Source of the DNA: Flavobacteriaceae bacterium
GTDB lineage: Bacteria > Bacteroidota > Bacteroidia > Flavobacteriales > Flavobacteriaceae
Assembly (NCBI GenBank): GCA_024638165.1
Contig: JAHEKV010000002.1
Location: forward strand, 151,134 to 215,133
Direction: 5' to 3'
Length of the DNA stretch: 64,000 nt
The notes below the pieces were generated by a model. It was not told where the DNA came from, searched no databases, and worked only from the letters and a program-made list of their open reading frames with translations. Positions 42,252 through 52,092 of this stretch are shown here, piece by piece (position 1 is the stretch's first letter; each line of letters opens with the position of its first letter). Both the position numbers and the translations under genes were made by a program.

Positions 42252-43613
42252 ATGAAACACCTAATACCTATTGTTATATTAACCCTCGCGTTATCTTGTT
42301 CAAAACCCTCAAAAGAAGAGGTAGTACCTAATATCGTAAACGATGAGTCTTCATGTGAAACAATAGTAACCGACTGGTCGACCGCTCTTTTTATAGATCC
42401 TGACTCAAATTCAGAATACCTGATGCTAGAAAACCTATACATCAAAGCTCATGTGGTTTCGTCAGACTTGCAGGGAGGTACTTATAAGTCGATTTACTTT
42501 CAGGAAACCATAGCACCTTTTAGGACCTTTAAACTTCTGACTGAAGTTGCAGACCATTCCTTGTGGTATCCGCGAGGGACTGAGGTCATTCTCGATCTTC
42601 ATCAATTGAGGCTAAAAAGAACAAAGAACACCATTTCAATTGGGGCTTATGATGAGTCGTATAGTAATCCTACCATTGCTCCTTTGTTTCAGAGCGAATT
42701 AGATAGCCGACTACTAATCTGTGAGAATAGTACAGTATTTAATCCACTAATTCTTGATGAGTCTATAACGGTAAGTGAACTTTGGCCGAATCGATTCATT
42801 AGCGTTGAGCAACTGATGTTTTCTGAAGACCATTTCGGAAATACTTTTGGCGTATCAACGGTTGAGACAGAGCATCAATTAACTACTTGCAGCGGAGCTA
42901 CATGGATGATAAGTAGCTCGGGATATGAAGATTTCATCGATGAAATTATTCCCGAAAATAGTGGCACCATTACAGGACGTTTAGTTCAAGGAACGAAAAA
43001 CCAAATCGCTTTAGATCTTTGGGAAGATCTCTCCTTTGATTTACCGCGTTGTGAGCCCGTGAATTTCGATGAGGCCTCTGTATTCATTTCAGAGATCGCT
43101 GATCCTGACAATAGCGCCTCTGCTCGATTTATCGAGCTTTATAATGCAGAAGACTTTGAAGTGATCTTAAATGGCTGGACGCTATTGCGATATACCAATG
43201 ACTCCAATGAGCCTTCACATGTATTTCATTTAGACGATTACAGTATAGCAGCTAATTCAGCCTTTGTCATCGCTAGTAATCTAGAAGTTTTTAGTGAAAT
43301 GTACCAGCGAAGTCCAGATGCTGTAGGTTCTTCATCGAGTGCTGCTAATTCTAATGGTGATGATACGATGCTTCTGGTTAACCCCGCGGGCCAAGTCATT
43401 GATATTTTTGGAGTAATTGGAGAAGACGGTACGGGAACCAATCATGAGTTTGAAGATGGTAGGGCATTACGTAATTCATCGGTAAATAAAGGGAACTCTA
43501 CCTTTGATTTCTCAGAATGGGTAGTGAGCAACGACAGTGGTGACGCAGGTACGATTAAAGCACCTAAAATAGCACCTGACGATTTTACCCCCGGTCAGCA
43601 CTCTATAGAATGA
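42252..43613 (+). CDS. DUF5689 and lamin-tail-domain lipoprotein
   Basis: A 453-residue surface or periplasmic lipoprotein (lipobox LALSC, lipid Cys16). Residues about 25-260 match the DUF5689 pattern, with an OB-like beta layout (IKAHVVSSDLQGGTYKSIYFQE, PRGTEVILDLHQLRL). Residues about 280-400 look like a lamin-tail domain (VFISEIADPDNSASARFIELYN, GWTLLRYTND, LVNPAGQVIDIFG). Both domains recur with secreted nucleases in Bacteroidota. Here it probably works with the upstream TonB receptor, as a SusD-like partner or DNA-binding lipoprotein; the exact role is inferred. Confidence 0.87.
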   Translation: MKHLIPIVILTLALSCSKPSKEEVVPNIVNDESSCETIVTDWSTALFIDPDSNSEYLMLENLYIKAHVVSSDLQGGTYKSIYFQETIAPFRTFKLLTEVADHSLWYPRGTEVILDLHQLRLKRTKNTISIGAYDESYSNPTIAPLFQSELDSRLLICENSTVFNPLILDESITVSELWPNRFISVEQLMFSEDHFGNTFGVSTVETEHQLTTCSGATWMISSSGYEDFIDEIIPENSGTITGRLVQGTKNQIALDLWEDLSFDLPRCEPVNFDEASVFISEIADPDNSASARFIELYNAEDFEVILNGWTLLRYTNDSNEPSHVFHLDDYSIAANSAFVIASNLEVFSEMYQRSPDAVGSSSSAANSNGDDTMLLVNPAGQVIDIFGVIGEDGTGTNHEFEDGRALRNSSVNKGNSTFDFSEWVVSNDSGDAGTIKAPKIAPDDFTPGQHSIE

Positions 43614-43619
43614 TCGTGT

Positions 43620-45227
43620 TTAATTCTGTATTCGGTAAGTTCTGTTTTCTTCCCAATTTGCACGAATTTCAATGGATTCGTTGAGGTAAAGAATTCGTTC
43701 GGGTTGAATTCGATTGAGAAAGGAACCAGTATCGTAACGACCATTTTTATTGGCGTCAAAAAGAAGTCGAATGTCGTAAATACCTGGTTTTACCGCATTG
43801 AATTCGCATTGACCGAGGCTATCTAAAGGTTGTTGATAGATTACCTGATCTTCTTTATCTAAAAGGCTTACTTCAATCGAGGAGTCAAAAACGGGCTCTA
43901 TTTGAAGTTTTAATATTCCAAAATTTTCGAGTTTGTCAAACCGAAAAGGGATGCTTACTGTGTCGTTGGTGTTTCCAAAGTGGTCCTCTAGGGCTCCTGG
44001 TAAAAGACTCACACGGTACGAGGTGTTTTCTTCGGGTTCAAGTTTTGACTCAAGAATACGATTATTCATTTTTGAAATGGAGAGCTCGATTGAATCTAAA
44101 GGAATACTGTCTTGTTTGAAAAAGGATATGAAGTTTCGGTCGATTTTAGCTAAAGGAGTACTCGAGCCAATGCTAAATGATTTGAAAGGGGGAATACTTC
44201 CTCTGTAGACAGAACTTAAGGTCAGGGTGTCTTTCGCAATCTTCACGGGTTTTACGGTAAAGGTGTCGATCGAAATCGTAGACTGAACAACGACTTGAAG
44301 AGAATCGAATTTTGCAGGTTTGAACCATAAATTCAAACTGTCTTTGTTAGCAACCTTTTCTGCGTAGGTCCAAAGTGAATCGGGACGATTGATAATTTCT
44401 ATGGTAGGTATAGTATCGATATCCGACTCATAAGGGATTAAAAAATGATTACTTCCCTCTAGTTTTGGCCTACTCGCTTTGAAAGCGACTTTTTCCTTGA
44501 AAAGCTCGATGAGGTAAAGAGAATCATTAGGGAGTTTTACGGGTTCTGGTAAGTATCCAATTTTATCGAGGTAAGGGTCGTATCGATTGTTTTTGTTGTT
44601 ATCCTTGATGGCAAAAACTCGATAGCTTCCGCCTGCGAGATAATTGAGATTGAAAATAGGTAAACTATCTCCTGTACTGCCCACATAACGAGGTGGCTCA
44701 TTATATACTAACGAATCGTTATACACACTATCATTGGGGTACAGCATCAGGGTGACAAAGGGGTCAGCTTTTCTGTTGAAGGCATCTTTCACCGCACCCT
44801 TTAACTCTAGAGAATCAATTCGATCACCGGTACTGAAAACATATTGTAAAAAAGGATAAGGATTCTCTTCATTATTATCTATAAGAGCGTTTCCAAAATT
44901 GATACTATAAGTAGTGTTCTCCAGTAGGGTGTCAAAGAGTTCAATCTCAACCATTCTACTGGCAGAACTTTGTGGTTTGATGATTGGGGCGTTCTTGAGC
45001 GGTGGGGAAATAATCAGCTGGTCTTGAAGCTTCTTGAATTTGATGAATTCGTCGAAATAGAGGCGAATCTTCTCCTCTTTGAAATTAGAAGTACCCATTG
45101 CGGGCTCCGATTTTAAGAGAACGGGAGGGGTAGTATCCTTTTCACCTCCTGAGGGAGTGCCGCGTTTTGCACATCCGTAAGAAGTTAGGACTAAAACAAT
45201 CAGTAAAATTCGAAAAATGTTTCTCAT
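43620..45227 (-). CDS. Lipoprotein with bacterial Ig-like (Big_5) domain
   Basis: The track ORF starts at 45296, inside comF; the ATG at 45227 starts a lipoprotein signal (MRNIFRILLIVLVLTSYGC) and gives 535 aa. Residues about 30-130 form an Ig-like Big_5 domain (TPPVLLKSEPAMGTSNFKEEKIRLYFDEFI, VFSTGDRID). Further beta domains follow, including two DxNxNxxxD-like loops (DNNKNNRYD and DANKNGRYD) that could bind calcium. The family is widespread in Bacteroidota and its function is unknown. It lies downstream of comF, 10 bp away, on the same strand. Confidence 0.9.
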   Translation of the reverse strand: MRNIFRILLIVLVLTSYGCAKRGTPSGGEKDTTPPVLLKSEPAMGTSNFKEEKIRLYFDEFIKFKKLQDQLIISPPLKNAPIIKPQSSASRMVEIELFDTLLENTTYSINFGNALIDNNEENPYPFLQYVFSTGDRIDSLELKGAVKDAFNRKADPFVTLMLYPNDSVYNDSLVYNEPPRYVGSTGDSLPIFNLNYLAGGSYRVFAIKDNNKNNRYDPYLDKIGYLPEPVKLPNDSLYLIELFKEKVAFKASRPKLEGSNHFLIPYESDIDTIPTIEIINRPDSLWTYAEKVANKDSLNLWFKPAKFDSLQVVVQSTISIDTFTVKPVKIAKDTLTLSSVYRGSIPPFKSFSIGSSTPLAKIDRNFISFFKQDSIPLDSIELSISKMNNRILESKLEPEENTSYRVSLLPGALEDHFGNTNDTVSIPFRFDKLENFGILKLQIEPVFDSSIEVSLLDKEDQVIYQQPLDSLGQCEFNAVKPGIYDIRLLFDANKNGRYDTGSFLNRIQPERILYLNESIEIRANWEENRTYRIQN

Positions 45228-45237
45228 AGGACCGTGC

Positions 45238-45972
45238 CTACAAAGTAACGACATTATGCGAAGCTCTCGAAGGGGTATAAAAAATGGTAAATACACTAAT
45301 TTTAATATCAGGTATTTTCGAGAGCTCCTTAATACAATGATTCAACGTAGCCCCCGTCGTGATTACATCGTCGATAAGAAGTAGATGCTTGGCTTCGAAA
45401 TTATCTAGTTCTGCCAGTTGAATCGAAGAATTTGAGCCCACTCGCTCTTTTGCATTTCGCTTTACTTGTGAACGATAAAGAGCTGATTTTTTAAGCAGTT
45501 TTGACTCGTGAGATAGATCAAAATGCTTGGCAATTTGAGAGCTCAACTCTTCGGCTTGATTGAACCCGCGCTTCCATTTTTTAAGTGGATGCATCGGAAC
45601 GGGTACTACACCATCAATTTTAGAATCGAATAGAAAGGCTTCCAGTGAATCTTTACAGAGCAAAAACAGATCGGTGGCTACACTGGGCATCCCGCGATAT
45701 TTAAGAGCAGATAATAAGCTAGAGGATGCCTGTGATCCTGAGATATGGTAGTAAGCCGCGCAGACTCCCTCAATTTGTCTAGCTCCAGAACCATTTAATG
45801 CGATTCGCATCGGATGTTTTTCTGTAAAAGAAAAGTGGGTGGGGATAAGGCTAGATAAGCACTTATAGCAAAGAAGGTGATTCAGGACTCGAGATTTTTT
45901 ACAGCTTAAACAGATTTTGGGAAGGATGATTTCGATGCAGTTCACAAGGCAATATATCTGTACAATGCGCAA
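45238..45972 (-). CDS. comF: ComF-family phosphoribosyltransferase-like protein
   Basis: A ComF-type protein of up to 244 aa, linked to DNA uptake or competence in other bacteria. An N-terminal zinc-finger-like set of cysteines (PKICLSCKK, LLCYKCL) precedes a phosphoribosyltransferase fold: VPVPMHPLKKWKRGFNQAEELS and the PRPP-binding LLLIDDVITTGATL. The track start is a TTG at 45972; a GTG at 45945 (giving MNCIEIILPKICLSC) fits homologues about as well, so the start is open. It is divergent from glyS. Confidence 0.9.
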   Translation of the reverse strand: MRIVQIYCLVNCIEIILPKICLSCKKSRVLNHLLCYKCLSSLIPTHFSFTEKHPMRIALNGSGARQIEGVCAAYYHISGSQASSSLLSALKYRGMPSVATDLFLLCKDSLEAFLFDSKIDGVVPVPMHPLKKWKRGFNQAEELSSQIAKHFDLSHESKLLKKSALYRSQVKRNAKERVGSNSSIQLAELDNFEAKHLLLIDDVITTGATLNHCIKELSKIPDIKISVFTIFYTPSRASHNVVTL

Positions 45973-46021
45973 CCTTTTTGCATCCTAACTCTAAAGCCCA
46001 AACTCTTTGAATTGATTATTC

Positions 46022-46029
46022 TATTTTTG
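46022..46029 (+). promoter_or_regulatory. Putative -7 promoter box for glyS
   Basis: TATTTTTG followed by C matches TAnnTTTG, 18 nt upstream of the ATG at 46048. Confidence 0.55.
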
Positions 46030-46047
46030 CGGTAAATCAAATCAATC

Positions 46048-47592
46048 ATGAAGGCACCAGACGAACATTTTAAGCAGGTAATCTCCCACGCAAAAGAATA
46101 CGGATTCATCTTTCAATCTAGTGAGATTTATGACGGGCTTAGCGCGGTTTATGATTACGGCCAATTAGGTGTTCAATTAAAAAATAACATTCGACAGTAT
46201 TGGTGGCAGGCGATGACGCGTCTGAATGAAAACATTGTGGGGATTGATGCGGCTATTTTGATGCATCCGACCACTTGGAAAGCATCGGGTCACGTAGATG
46301 CCTTCAATGACCCGTTAATCGATAACAAGGATAGTAAGAAGCGTTATCGAGCAGACGTTCTGATTGAAGATCATTGTGCAAAGCTTGAGGCTAAAATTGA
46401 CAAGGAAGTTAAGAAGGCTGAAAAGCGTTTTGGAGATGCCTTTGACAAAGAGCAATTCTTGGCTACTAATGCTCGTGTTTTAGAATTGACTCAGCGTTCA
46501 AAAGAAATTCTAAGCCGAATGGCTCAATCTCTTGAAAAGGAAGATTTAGCAGACGTGAAGGCGCTCATAGAGGAGTTAGGTATTGTGTGTCCGGTTTCGG
46601 GTTCTAAGAATTGGACCGAAGTGAAGCAATTCAACCTAATGTTCGGCACCAAATTAGGGGCCTCGGCTGAGAGCGCTACCGATCTATATCTAAGACCTGA
46701 GACTGCTCAGGGAATTTTCGTGAACTTTTTGAATGTTCAAAAGAGCGGAAGAATGAAGATTCCTTTCGGAATTGCCCAAACGGGTAAAGCATTCAGAAAT
46801 GAAATTGTAGCTCGTCAGTTCATCTTTAGAATGCGTGAATTTGAGCAGATGGAAATGCAGTTTTTTATTGCTCCAGGCACCCAAAAACAGTGGTATGAGC
46901 ACTGGAAAGAAGCCCGATTGAAATGGCACCTTTCGCTAGGTATGGGAGAAGACAACTATCGTTTCCATGACCATGAAAAATTAGCGCACTACGCAGATGC
47001 GGCGGCGGATATTGAGTTTGCTTTTCCATTTGGTTTTAAAGAACTCGAAGGTATTCACTCAAGAACTGATTTCGATCTATCGAGACACGAAGAATTCTCA
47101 GGGAAGAAGCTGCAGTATTTTGATCCAGAAATGAAGGAGTCTTATGTTCCTTATGTGGTAGAAACCTCTATCGGCCTTGATCGTATGTTCTTAGCCATTC
47201 TTTCCAAATCTCTAGTAGAAGAAGAACTAGACGGCTCTAGTAGAACGGTAATGAGAATCCCTGCGGTTCTTGCTCCGCTAAAGGCTGCCGTGCTACCCCT
47301 TGTCAAGAAAGACAGGCTACCTGATCTTGCTAAAGAGATCATCGATACACTCAAATTTGAATTCGAAGTCGCGTATGATGAAAAGGATGCAGTGGGCAGA
47401 CGCTATCGCAGACAAGACGCCATCGGAACACCATTCTGTATCACCGTTGACCACCAGTCTTTAGAAGACCGAACGGTTACTATTCGTCACAGAGACTCTA
47501 TGGAGCAAGACCGAATTGCTATTGATGCATTAGCAGGCTTACTGCGGGAAGAAACAGCCATGTCGAATTGGTTAAAGCGAATTGAATTATAA
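46048..47592 (+). CDS. glyS: Glycyl-tRNA synthetase (dimeric type)
   Basis: Charges tRNA-Gly. The 514-residue single-chain form is the alpha2 class II enzyme, not the E. coli alpha/beta type. Blocks seen: SSEIYDGLSAVYDYGQLGVQLKNNI at the N terminus, LMFGTKLGASAESATDLYLRPETAQGIFVNF, QTGKAFRNEIVARQFIFRMREFEQMEMQ (motif 2), YVVETSIGLDRMFLA (motif 3) and an anticodon-binding domain to the end. It is followed directly by xth (stop TAA, then ATG). Confidence 0.97.
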   Translation: MKAPDEHFKQVISHAKEYGFIFQSSEIYDGLSAVYDYGQLGVQLKNNIRQYWWQAMTRLNENIVGIDAAILMHPTTWKASGHVDAFNDPLIDNKDSKKRYRADVLIEDHCAKLEAKIDKEVKKAEKRFGDAFDKEQFLATNARVLELTQRSKEILSRMAQSLEKEDLADVKALIEELGIVCPVSGSKNWTEVKQFNLMFGTKLGASAESATDLYLRPETAQGIFVNFLNVQKSGRMKIPFGIAQTGKAFRNEIVARQFIFRMREFEQMEMQFFIAPGTQKQWYEHWKEARLKWHLSLGMGEDNYRFHDHEKLAHYADAAADIEFAFPFGFKELEGIHSRTDFDLSRHEEFSGKKLQYFDPEMKESYVPYVVETSIGLDRMFLAILSKSLVEEELDGSSRTVMRIPAVLAPLKAAVLPLVKKDRLPDLAKEIIDTLKFEFEVAYDEKDAVGRRYRRQDAIGTPFCITVDHQSLEDRTVTIRHRDSMEQDRIAIDALAGLLREETAMSNWLKRIEL

Positions 47593-48354
47593 ATGAAAGT
47601 CATCTCCTATAACGTTAATGGAATAAGAGCGGCAAAAACTAAGGGCCTTTTTGACTGGCTCCAGGTGGTTGACGCCGATGTAGTTTGTCTTCAAGAGATT
47701 AAGGCGCTAGAGGAGCAAATTGATACCGAAGGGCTAAGAGCTATCGGATATGAGCACCAACACTACTTCTCGGCCGAGAAGAAAGGTTACTCAGGAGTAG
47801 CTATCCTTTCAAAGACAAAGCCTGACCACGTTGAGGTAGGTACAGGATTAGATTATATGGATAGGGAAGGTCGTAATCTGCGAGCAGATTTTGGATCGGT
47901 TTCGGTCATGAGTATGTATTTACCCTCGGGAACGAATACAGACCGATTAGACTATAAGTTCAAGTATATGGATGACTTCTTAGACTACGCCAATGAATTG
48001 AAGAAGGATCGTAAGGAGCTTTTGGTTGTAGGAGACTATAATATTTGTCATCAGGCCATCGATATTCATGACCCGGTTCGAAATAAGAAGGTCTCAGGAT
48101 TTCTTCCTGAAGAAAGAGAGTGGATGACTCGTTTCTTAGCCACTGGCTTCAAGGATACTTTTCGGATGTTCTCTGACGAGCCTCACAAGTATACTTGGTG
48201 GAGTTACCGAGCAAATTCTCGCGCTAATAATAAAGGTTGGAGGCTAGATTACGGTATGGCAACAGACGAGTTAGCGACCAAGGTAAATCGATCGGTTATT
48301 TTGAGTGATGCGGTACATAGTGATCACTGTCCGATACTAATTGAAATAGCATAG
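47593..48354 (+). CDS. xth: Exodeoxyribonuclease III (AP endonuclease)
   Basis: Base-excision repair enzyme of the EEP superfamily, 253 aa, cytoplasmic. It shows the family blocks VISYNVNGIRAA, DVVCLQEIKA (metal-binding Glu), YSGVAILSK, VVGDYNICHQAIDI, WWSYRANSRANNKGWRLDYG and VHSDHCPILIEI. It begins immediately after the glyS stop, so it is likely translated from the same mRNA. Unlike the EEP protein at 38.8 kb it has no signal peptide. Confidence 0.96.
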   Translation: MKVISYNVNGIRAAKTKGLFDWLQVVDADVVCLQEIKALEEQIDTEGLRAIGYEHQHYFSAEKKGYSGVAILSKTKPDHVEVGTGLDYMDREGRNLRADFGSVSVMSMYLPSGTNTDRLDYKFKYMDDFLDYANELKKDRKELLVVGDYNICHQAIDIHDPVRNKKVSGFLPEEREWMTRFLATGFKDTFRMFSDEPHKYTWWSYRANSRANNKGWRLDYGMATDELATKVNRSVILSDAVHSDHCPILIEIA

Positions 48355-48355
48355 T

Positions 48356-49402
48356 ATGAAATACAATACACTGAACGGAACAGATTTAGAAGTAAGTGAG
48401 ATTTGTTTAGGAACCATGACTTGGGGTCGACAAAACTCTGAAAGTGAAGGTTTAGAACAAATGGATTACGCATTCGATCAGGGTATTAATTTCTGGGATA
48501 CGGCAGAGCTCTATCCGGTTCCTACACTCCCTGAGTTATATGGCGACACCGAAAAGATTATTGGTAATTGGCTCGCCAAAAATGGCAAACGTGACGAGTT
48601 AGTCATCGCAACGAAAATCGCAGGTAAGGCTCCTTTCACCAAACATATTAGAACTACAGGCTTTACTCCTGAAGGAATTGCCGAGGCGATAGATTTAAGT
48701 TTACAACGACTTAAGACCGATTATATTGATCTATACCAGTTGCACTGGCCAACTCGTAACACCAACTTCTTTGGAAAACGCGACTATCCTGATGAGGCTT
48801 TCAAAACAGACGAGTGGAAGGACAACATTTATGAAGTACTATCTGAGCTAGGAAAGCAGATGGCTTCAGGCAAGATCAGACATATCGGGCTTTCTAATGA
48901 AACTCCGTGGGGAGTAATGCGATTCATTGAAGAACATAAAAAAGACACTTCTTTACCCAAAATTGCAACGGTTCAGAACCCTTACAGTTTACTGAATCGT
49001 TTATATGAAATAGGGCTTTCTGAGGTTAGTCACCGAGAAAATATAGGCTTATTACCTTATTCTCCCCTTGGCTTTGGGGTTCTTTCTGGTAAATACCTTG
49101 GAGGTAAATCACCAGAAGGGGCGCGAGTAACCCTATTCCCGAATTATAGCCGATATAGTGGTCCCATTGCAACTAAAGCAACAGAGGCCTATTATGAAAT
49201 TGCTCAAAAGCATGGCCTTAGTTTGCCACAAATGTCGTTAGCGTATTTGCGTACCAAGCCTTTTGTTACCTCTACGATTATCGGTGCAACCTCGATGGAG
49301 CAACTAAAAGAAAATGTAGAAAGTGCCTCGTTGGTGCTTAGCGAAGAGGTAATCGCGGCGATAGAAGAGGTTCATAATACCTATCCGAACCCAGCCCCTT
49401 AA
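48356..49402 (+). CDS. Aldo/keto reductase (Tas-like)
   Basis: A 348-residue reductase with the catalytic residues in INFWDTAELYP (Asp, Tyr), ATKIAGKAP (Lys) and DLYQLHWPTRN (His). The insertion with LPELYGDTEKIIGNWL and the late STIIGATSMEQLKENVES resemble the Tas/YajO group of E. coli. The substrate is unknown. It is distinct from the aldo/keto reductase at 14 kb. The ATG lies 1 bp after the xth stop; the stop overlaps the convergent radA by 4 bp. Confidence 0.93.
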   Translation: MKYNTLNGTDLEVSEICLGTMTWGRQNSESEGLEQMDYAFDQGINFWDTAELYPVPTLPELYGDTEKIIGNWLAKNGKRDELVIATKIAGKAPFTKHIRTTGFTPEGIAEAIDLSLQRLKTDYIDLYQLHWPTRNTNFFGKRDYPDEAFKTDEWKDNIYEVLSELGKQMASGKIRHIGLSNETPWGVMRFIEEHKKDTSLPKIATVQNPYSLLNRLYEIGLSEVSHRENIGLLPYSPLGFGVLSGKYLGGKSPEGARVTLFPNYSRYSGPIATKATEAYYEIAQKHGLSLPQMSLAYLRTKPFVTSTIIGATSMEQLKENVESASLVLSEEVIAAIEEVHNTYPNPAP

Positions 49403-50763
49403 TTTTTTGAGAAAATCTTAGCTACTACCTCTTCGATTTTCGACACCCTAATGATACGTATTTGATGAGCCTTGTCATCGATACTTGCATTTGAGGCGAC
49501 AAAAATTGCTTTGAATCCTAATTTTTCGGCCTCGGCAATTCGCCTATCGATACTCTGTACCGATCTAATTTCTCCAGCAAGACCCACTTCAGCCGCGAAA
49601 CAGATGGATGCAGGTAATGGTTTATCAGCGTTACTCGAAAGAACAGCCATAACAACACCGAGATCTATTGCTGGATCATCGATATGTATTCCTCCAGTGA
49701 TATTGAGAAAGACGTCTTTGGTTCCTAATTTGAACCCGACCTTCTTTTCTAATACAGCTAAGAGCATATTGAGTCGCTTGCTATTAAATCCTGTCGCAGA
49801 TCGCTGAGGGGTTCCATAAACAGCGGTACTCACCAGCGCTTGGATTTCGATCATTAGCGGGCGTTGTCCCTCAAGAGTTGCCGCCACGGCAACGCCACTT
49901 AGGGGCTCTTCGTAATTGGAGAGTAATAATTCAGAAGGGTTGGTAACCTCTCTTAGACCACCAGATAGCATTTCGTAGATTCCAAGTTCAGCGGTACTCC
50001 CGAAACGGTTTTTTAATGCTCTTAGGATGCGATATACATAGTTTCGATCTCCTTCAAATTGAAGAACGGTATCTACCATGTGCTCTAATAATTTCGGTCC
50101 TGCGAGTTGACCATCTTTGGTGATGTGCCCAACTAAAATCAGCGGTGTGCCTGTAGCTTTTGCATAGTAGGTGAGTTCTGCGGTGCACTCTCTGATTTGA
50201 GATACGGTTCCACTGGCAGATTCGAGTTTTGGAGATTGTAGGGTTTGAACAGAGTCTACGATGATAAGGTCGGGCTGAACGCTTTCGATTTGAAGGCCGA
50301 TCAGGTCGGTTTTAGTTTCAGCTAATACGTAACAATTCTGTTGATTGGATTGAATTCGATCTGCTCGAAGTTTAATTTGCTTTTCACTTTCTTCTCCTGA
50401 AACATAAAGAACTTTTTTGCCTAACGAAAGGGCGATTTGTAGGAGTAAGGTACTTTTTCCTATTCCAGGTTCACCCCCAAGAAGGATGACCGAGCCGGGC
50501 ACTAAACCACCCCCTAAAACTCGATTAAATTCTTGGTCCCTAGTATCAATGCGGGTTTCAGTCTCGAAGTTTATTTCGTCTAACTTTTGAGCTTTCTTTT
50601 TGGTCTGTAGGGTAGTGGTGCCTATTACAGGAGCTTCTGATGCCGGACTAATCGTCTCTTCAACAAGGGTGTTCCATTCTTTACAGGCAGAACATTGACC
50701 TTTCCATTGAGCAGATTGGGCGCCACAGTTCTGACAGAAATAAGCTGTTTTAACTTTTGCCAT
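49399..50763 (-). CDS. radA: DNA repair protein RadA
   Basis: RecA-related branch-migration helicase in recombinational repair. The 454 aa include the N-terminal C4 zinc finger (CQNCGAQSAQWKGQCSACKEW), Walker A GGEPGIGKST, the RadA-specific KNRFG motif (ALKNRFGSTAELGIYEM) and a C-terminal Lon-like domain (LNITGGIHIDDPAIDLGVVMAVLSS). It starts 2 bp after the flippase-like gene and is the last gene of the panC-panD-flippase-like-radA run. Confidence 0.97.
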   Translation of the reverse strand: MAKVKTAYFCQNCGAQSAQWKGQCSACKEWNTLVEETISPASEAPVIGTTTLQTKKKAQKLDEINFETETRIDTRDQEFNRVLGGGLVPGSVILLGGEPGIGKSTLLLQIALSLGKKVLYVSGEESEKQIKLRADRIQSNQQNCYVLAETKTDLIGLQIESVQPDLIIVDSVQTLQSPKLESASGTVSQIRECTAELTYYAKATGTPLILVGHITKDGQLAGPKLLEHMVDTVLQFEGDRNYVYRILRALKNRFGSTAELGIYEMLSGGLREVTNPSELLLSNYEEPLSGVAVAATLEGQRPLMIEIQALVSTAVYGTPQRSATGFNSKRLNMLLAVLEKKVGFKLGTKDVFLNITGGIHIDDPAIDLGVVMAVLSSNADKPLPASICFAAEVGLAGEIRSVQSIDRRIAEAEKLGFKAIFVASNASIDDKAHQIRIIRVSKIEEVVAKIFSKN

Positions 50764-50765
50764 AC

Positions 50766-51734
50766 CTAACGATTACGATATACTAAAGGTAGGGTAAGAA
50801 AACAAAGTGCACCGAAAAGAACAATCATGAGAGTTTGGGAGATCCAAAGAATCCAACCAAAGGCCTCGCCTGAAGCAAAAGAAACCCCGAATAAAGCGAG
50901 CGAAGCTCGAATAGCGATCGGATATAAACCCACACCTCCGTTGGTAGTGGTCATCGCAAAAGATCCAGCTATAAACGCAATAAGAAGTTCAGATAGACCT
51001 AAATGAATCGTCTCAGGAACCGTGAATTTAATTACCCAAAACATGGCAACGTAGCAGGCCCAGATAAACAGGGTATGGCCTAAAAAGGCAATTCTATTTT
51101 TCATTCGAAATACCGAGAGAAGCCCACTTTTAATACCCTCTAAAAAATCGAGCAACTTATTGAGGAGTGAAGATGAACTCGATTTGAGTATTCGAATGGT
51201 TAGAAGTAACCCAACTACAGCTACAACAACCACCGCGATAGATAAAATTAGGGCGTTTTGATTCTCTTCTAAGAGTAGTAAGAGTCGTTCGGTTTGAAGT
51301 ACGAGCGCCAAGAGAATAACGAGAAGAAGCATGATTAAATCAATGATTCGCTCGGTTACAATGGTACCAAAACCTTTATCGAAAGGAACTTTTTCGTAGG
51401 TTCTTAGTGAAGTGGCCCTTAAGACTTCTCCAGATCTTGGGATCCCCAGATTGGCAAAATAGGCCATCATTACGAAGTAAAAATTTGCTAATGTCGAAGG
51501 GTGGTAACCGAGTGGACGAAGCAGATAATTCGCTCGGATGGCTCTCGACAGATGGCTTAATAGCGCTAATAGAATAGACGCGCCTACAAACCAAGGGTTT
51601 GCTGATTGGATATAGTTTAAGATTTCTTTGCGAACGGCCTCAGGGGTATTGAGGTAAGAATAAAGAATCAAAAAGACCCCTAAAGCGATAGGCAAGAGGG
51701 TTTTGAAAAGCTTTCTGATCGACTTTGAAGCCAT
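50766..51734 (-). CDS. Flippase-like / lysylphosphatidylglycerol synthase TM-region protein
   Basis: A 322-residue inner-membrane protein with about eight hydrophobic helices, matching the LPG_synthase_TM (UPF0104) family. Recognisable parts: AIRANYLLRPLGYHPSTLANFYFVMMAYFANLGIPRSGEVLRA and a final segment MTTTNGGVGLYPIAIRASLALFGVS. Members are lipid flippases or the membrane half of MprF; there is no aminoacyl-transferase domain here. The start overlaps the panD stop by one base. The lipid or other substrate is unknown. Confidence 0.9.
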   Translation of the reverse strand: MASKSIRKLFKTLLPIALGVFLILYSYLNTPEAVRKEILNYIQSANPWFVGASILLALLSHLSRAIRANYLLRPLGYHPSTLANFYFVMMAYFANLGIPRSGEVLRATSLRTYEKVPFDKGFGTIVTERIIDLIMLLLVILLALVLQTERLLLLLEENQNALILSIAVVVVAVVGLLLTIRILKSSSSSLLNKLLDFLEGIKSGLLSVFRMKNRIAFLGHTLFIWACYVAMFWVIKFTVPETIHLGLSELLIAFIAGSFAMTTTNGGVGLYPIAIRASLALFGVSFASGEAFGWILWISQTLMIVLFGALCFLTLPLVYRNR

Positions 51735-52087
51735 TAAGATTTTAGCAAGTTGGTGTTTTCGTTGGGAAAGACTACCGCTGGTTGAAACTGACGAGCCTCC
51801 TCCATGCTCATGTAGCCATAGGCCATGATAATCACAATATCCCCGGGGGCCACTCGTCGAGCTGCTGCTCCATTGAGAGTGATTTCTCCACTTCCTCTAG
51901 GGCCAGGTATAGCGTAGGTTTCTAAGCGTTCTCCATTATTGTTGTTGACTACCTGAACCTTCTCACCTCTAATGAGATTGACAGCGTCCATGAGGTCTTC
52001 GTCAATAGTGATACTTCCGATATAGTTTAGGTCAGCTCCTGTGACTTTAACTCGGTGAATCTTCGATTTTACTACTTCAATCATCAT
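51734..52087 (-). CDS. panD: Aspartate 1-decarboxylase
   Basis: Makes beta-alanine from aspartate for pantothenate synthesis. The 117-aa proenzyme self-cleaves between Gly24 and Ser25 (YIGSITID), forming the pyruvoyl group on the serine. Later blocks [32 protein letters not shown] and [10 protein letters not shown] are canonical. Two ATGs in a row open the gene; a TAACTTTG box overlaps the space after panC and ends 5 nt before the first ATG. It lies 21 bp after panC, whose product uses beta-alanine. Confidence 0.97.
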   Translation of the reverse strand: MMIEVVKSKIHRVKVTGADLNYIGSITIDEDLMDAVNLIRGEKVQVVNNNNGERLETYAIPGPRGSGEITLNGAAARRVAPGDIVIIMAYGYMSMEEARQFQPAVVFPNENTNLLKS

Positions 52088-52092
52088 CGGTG

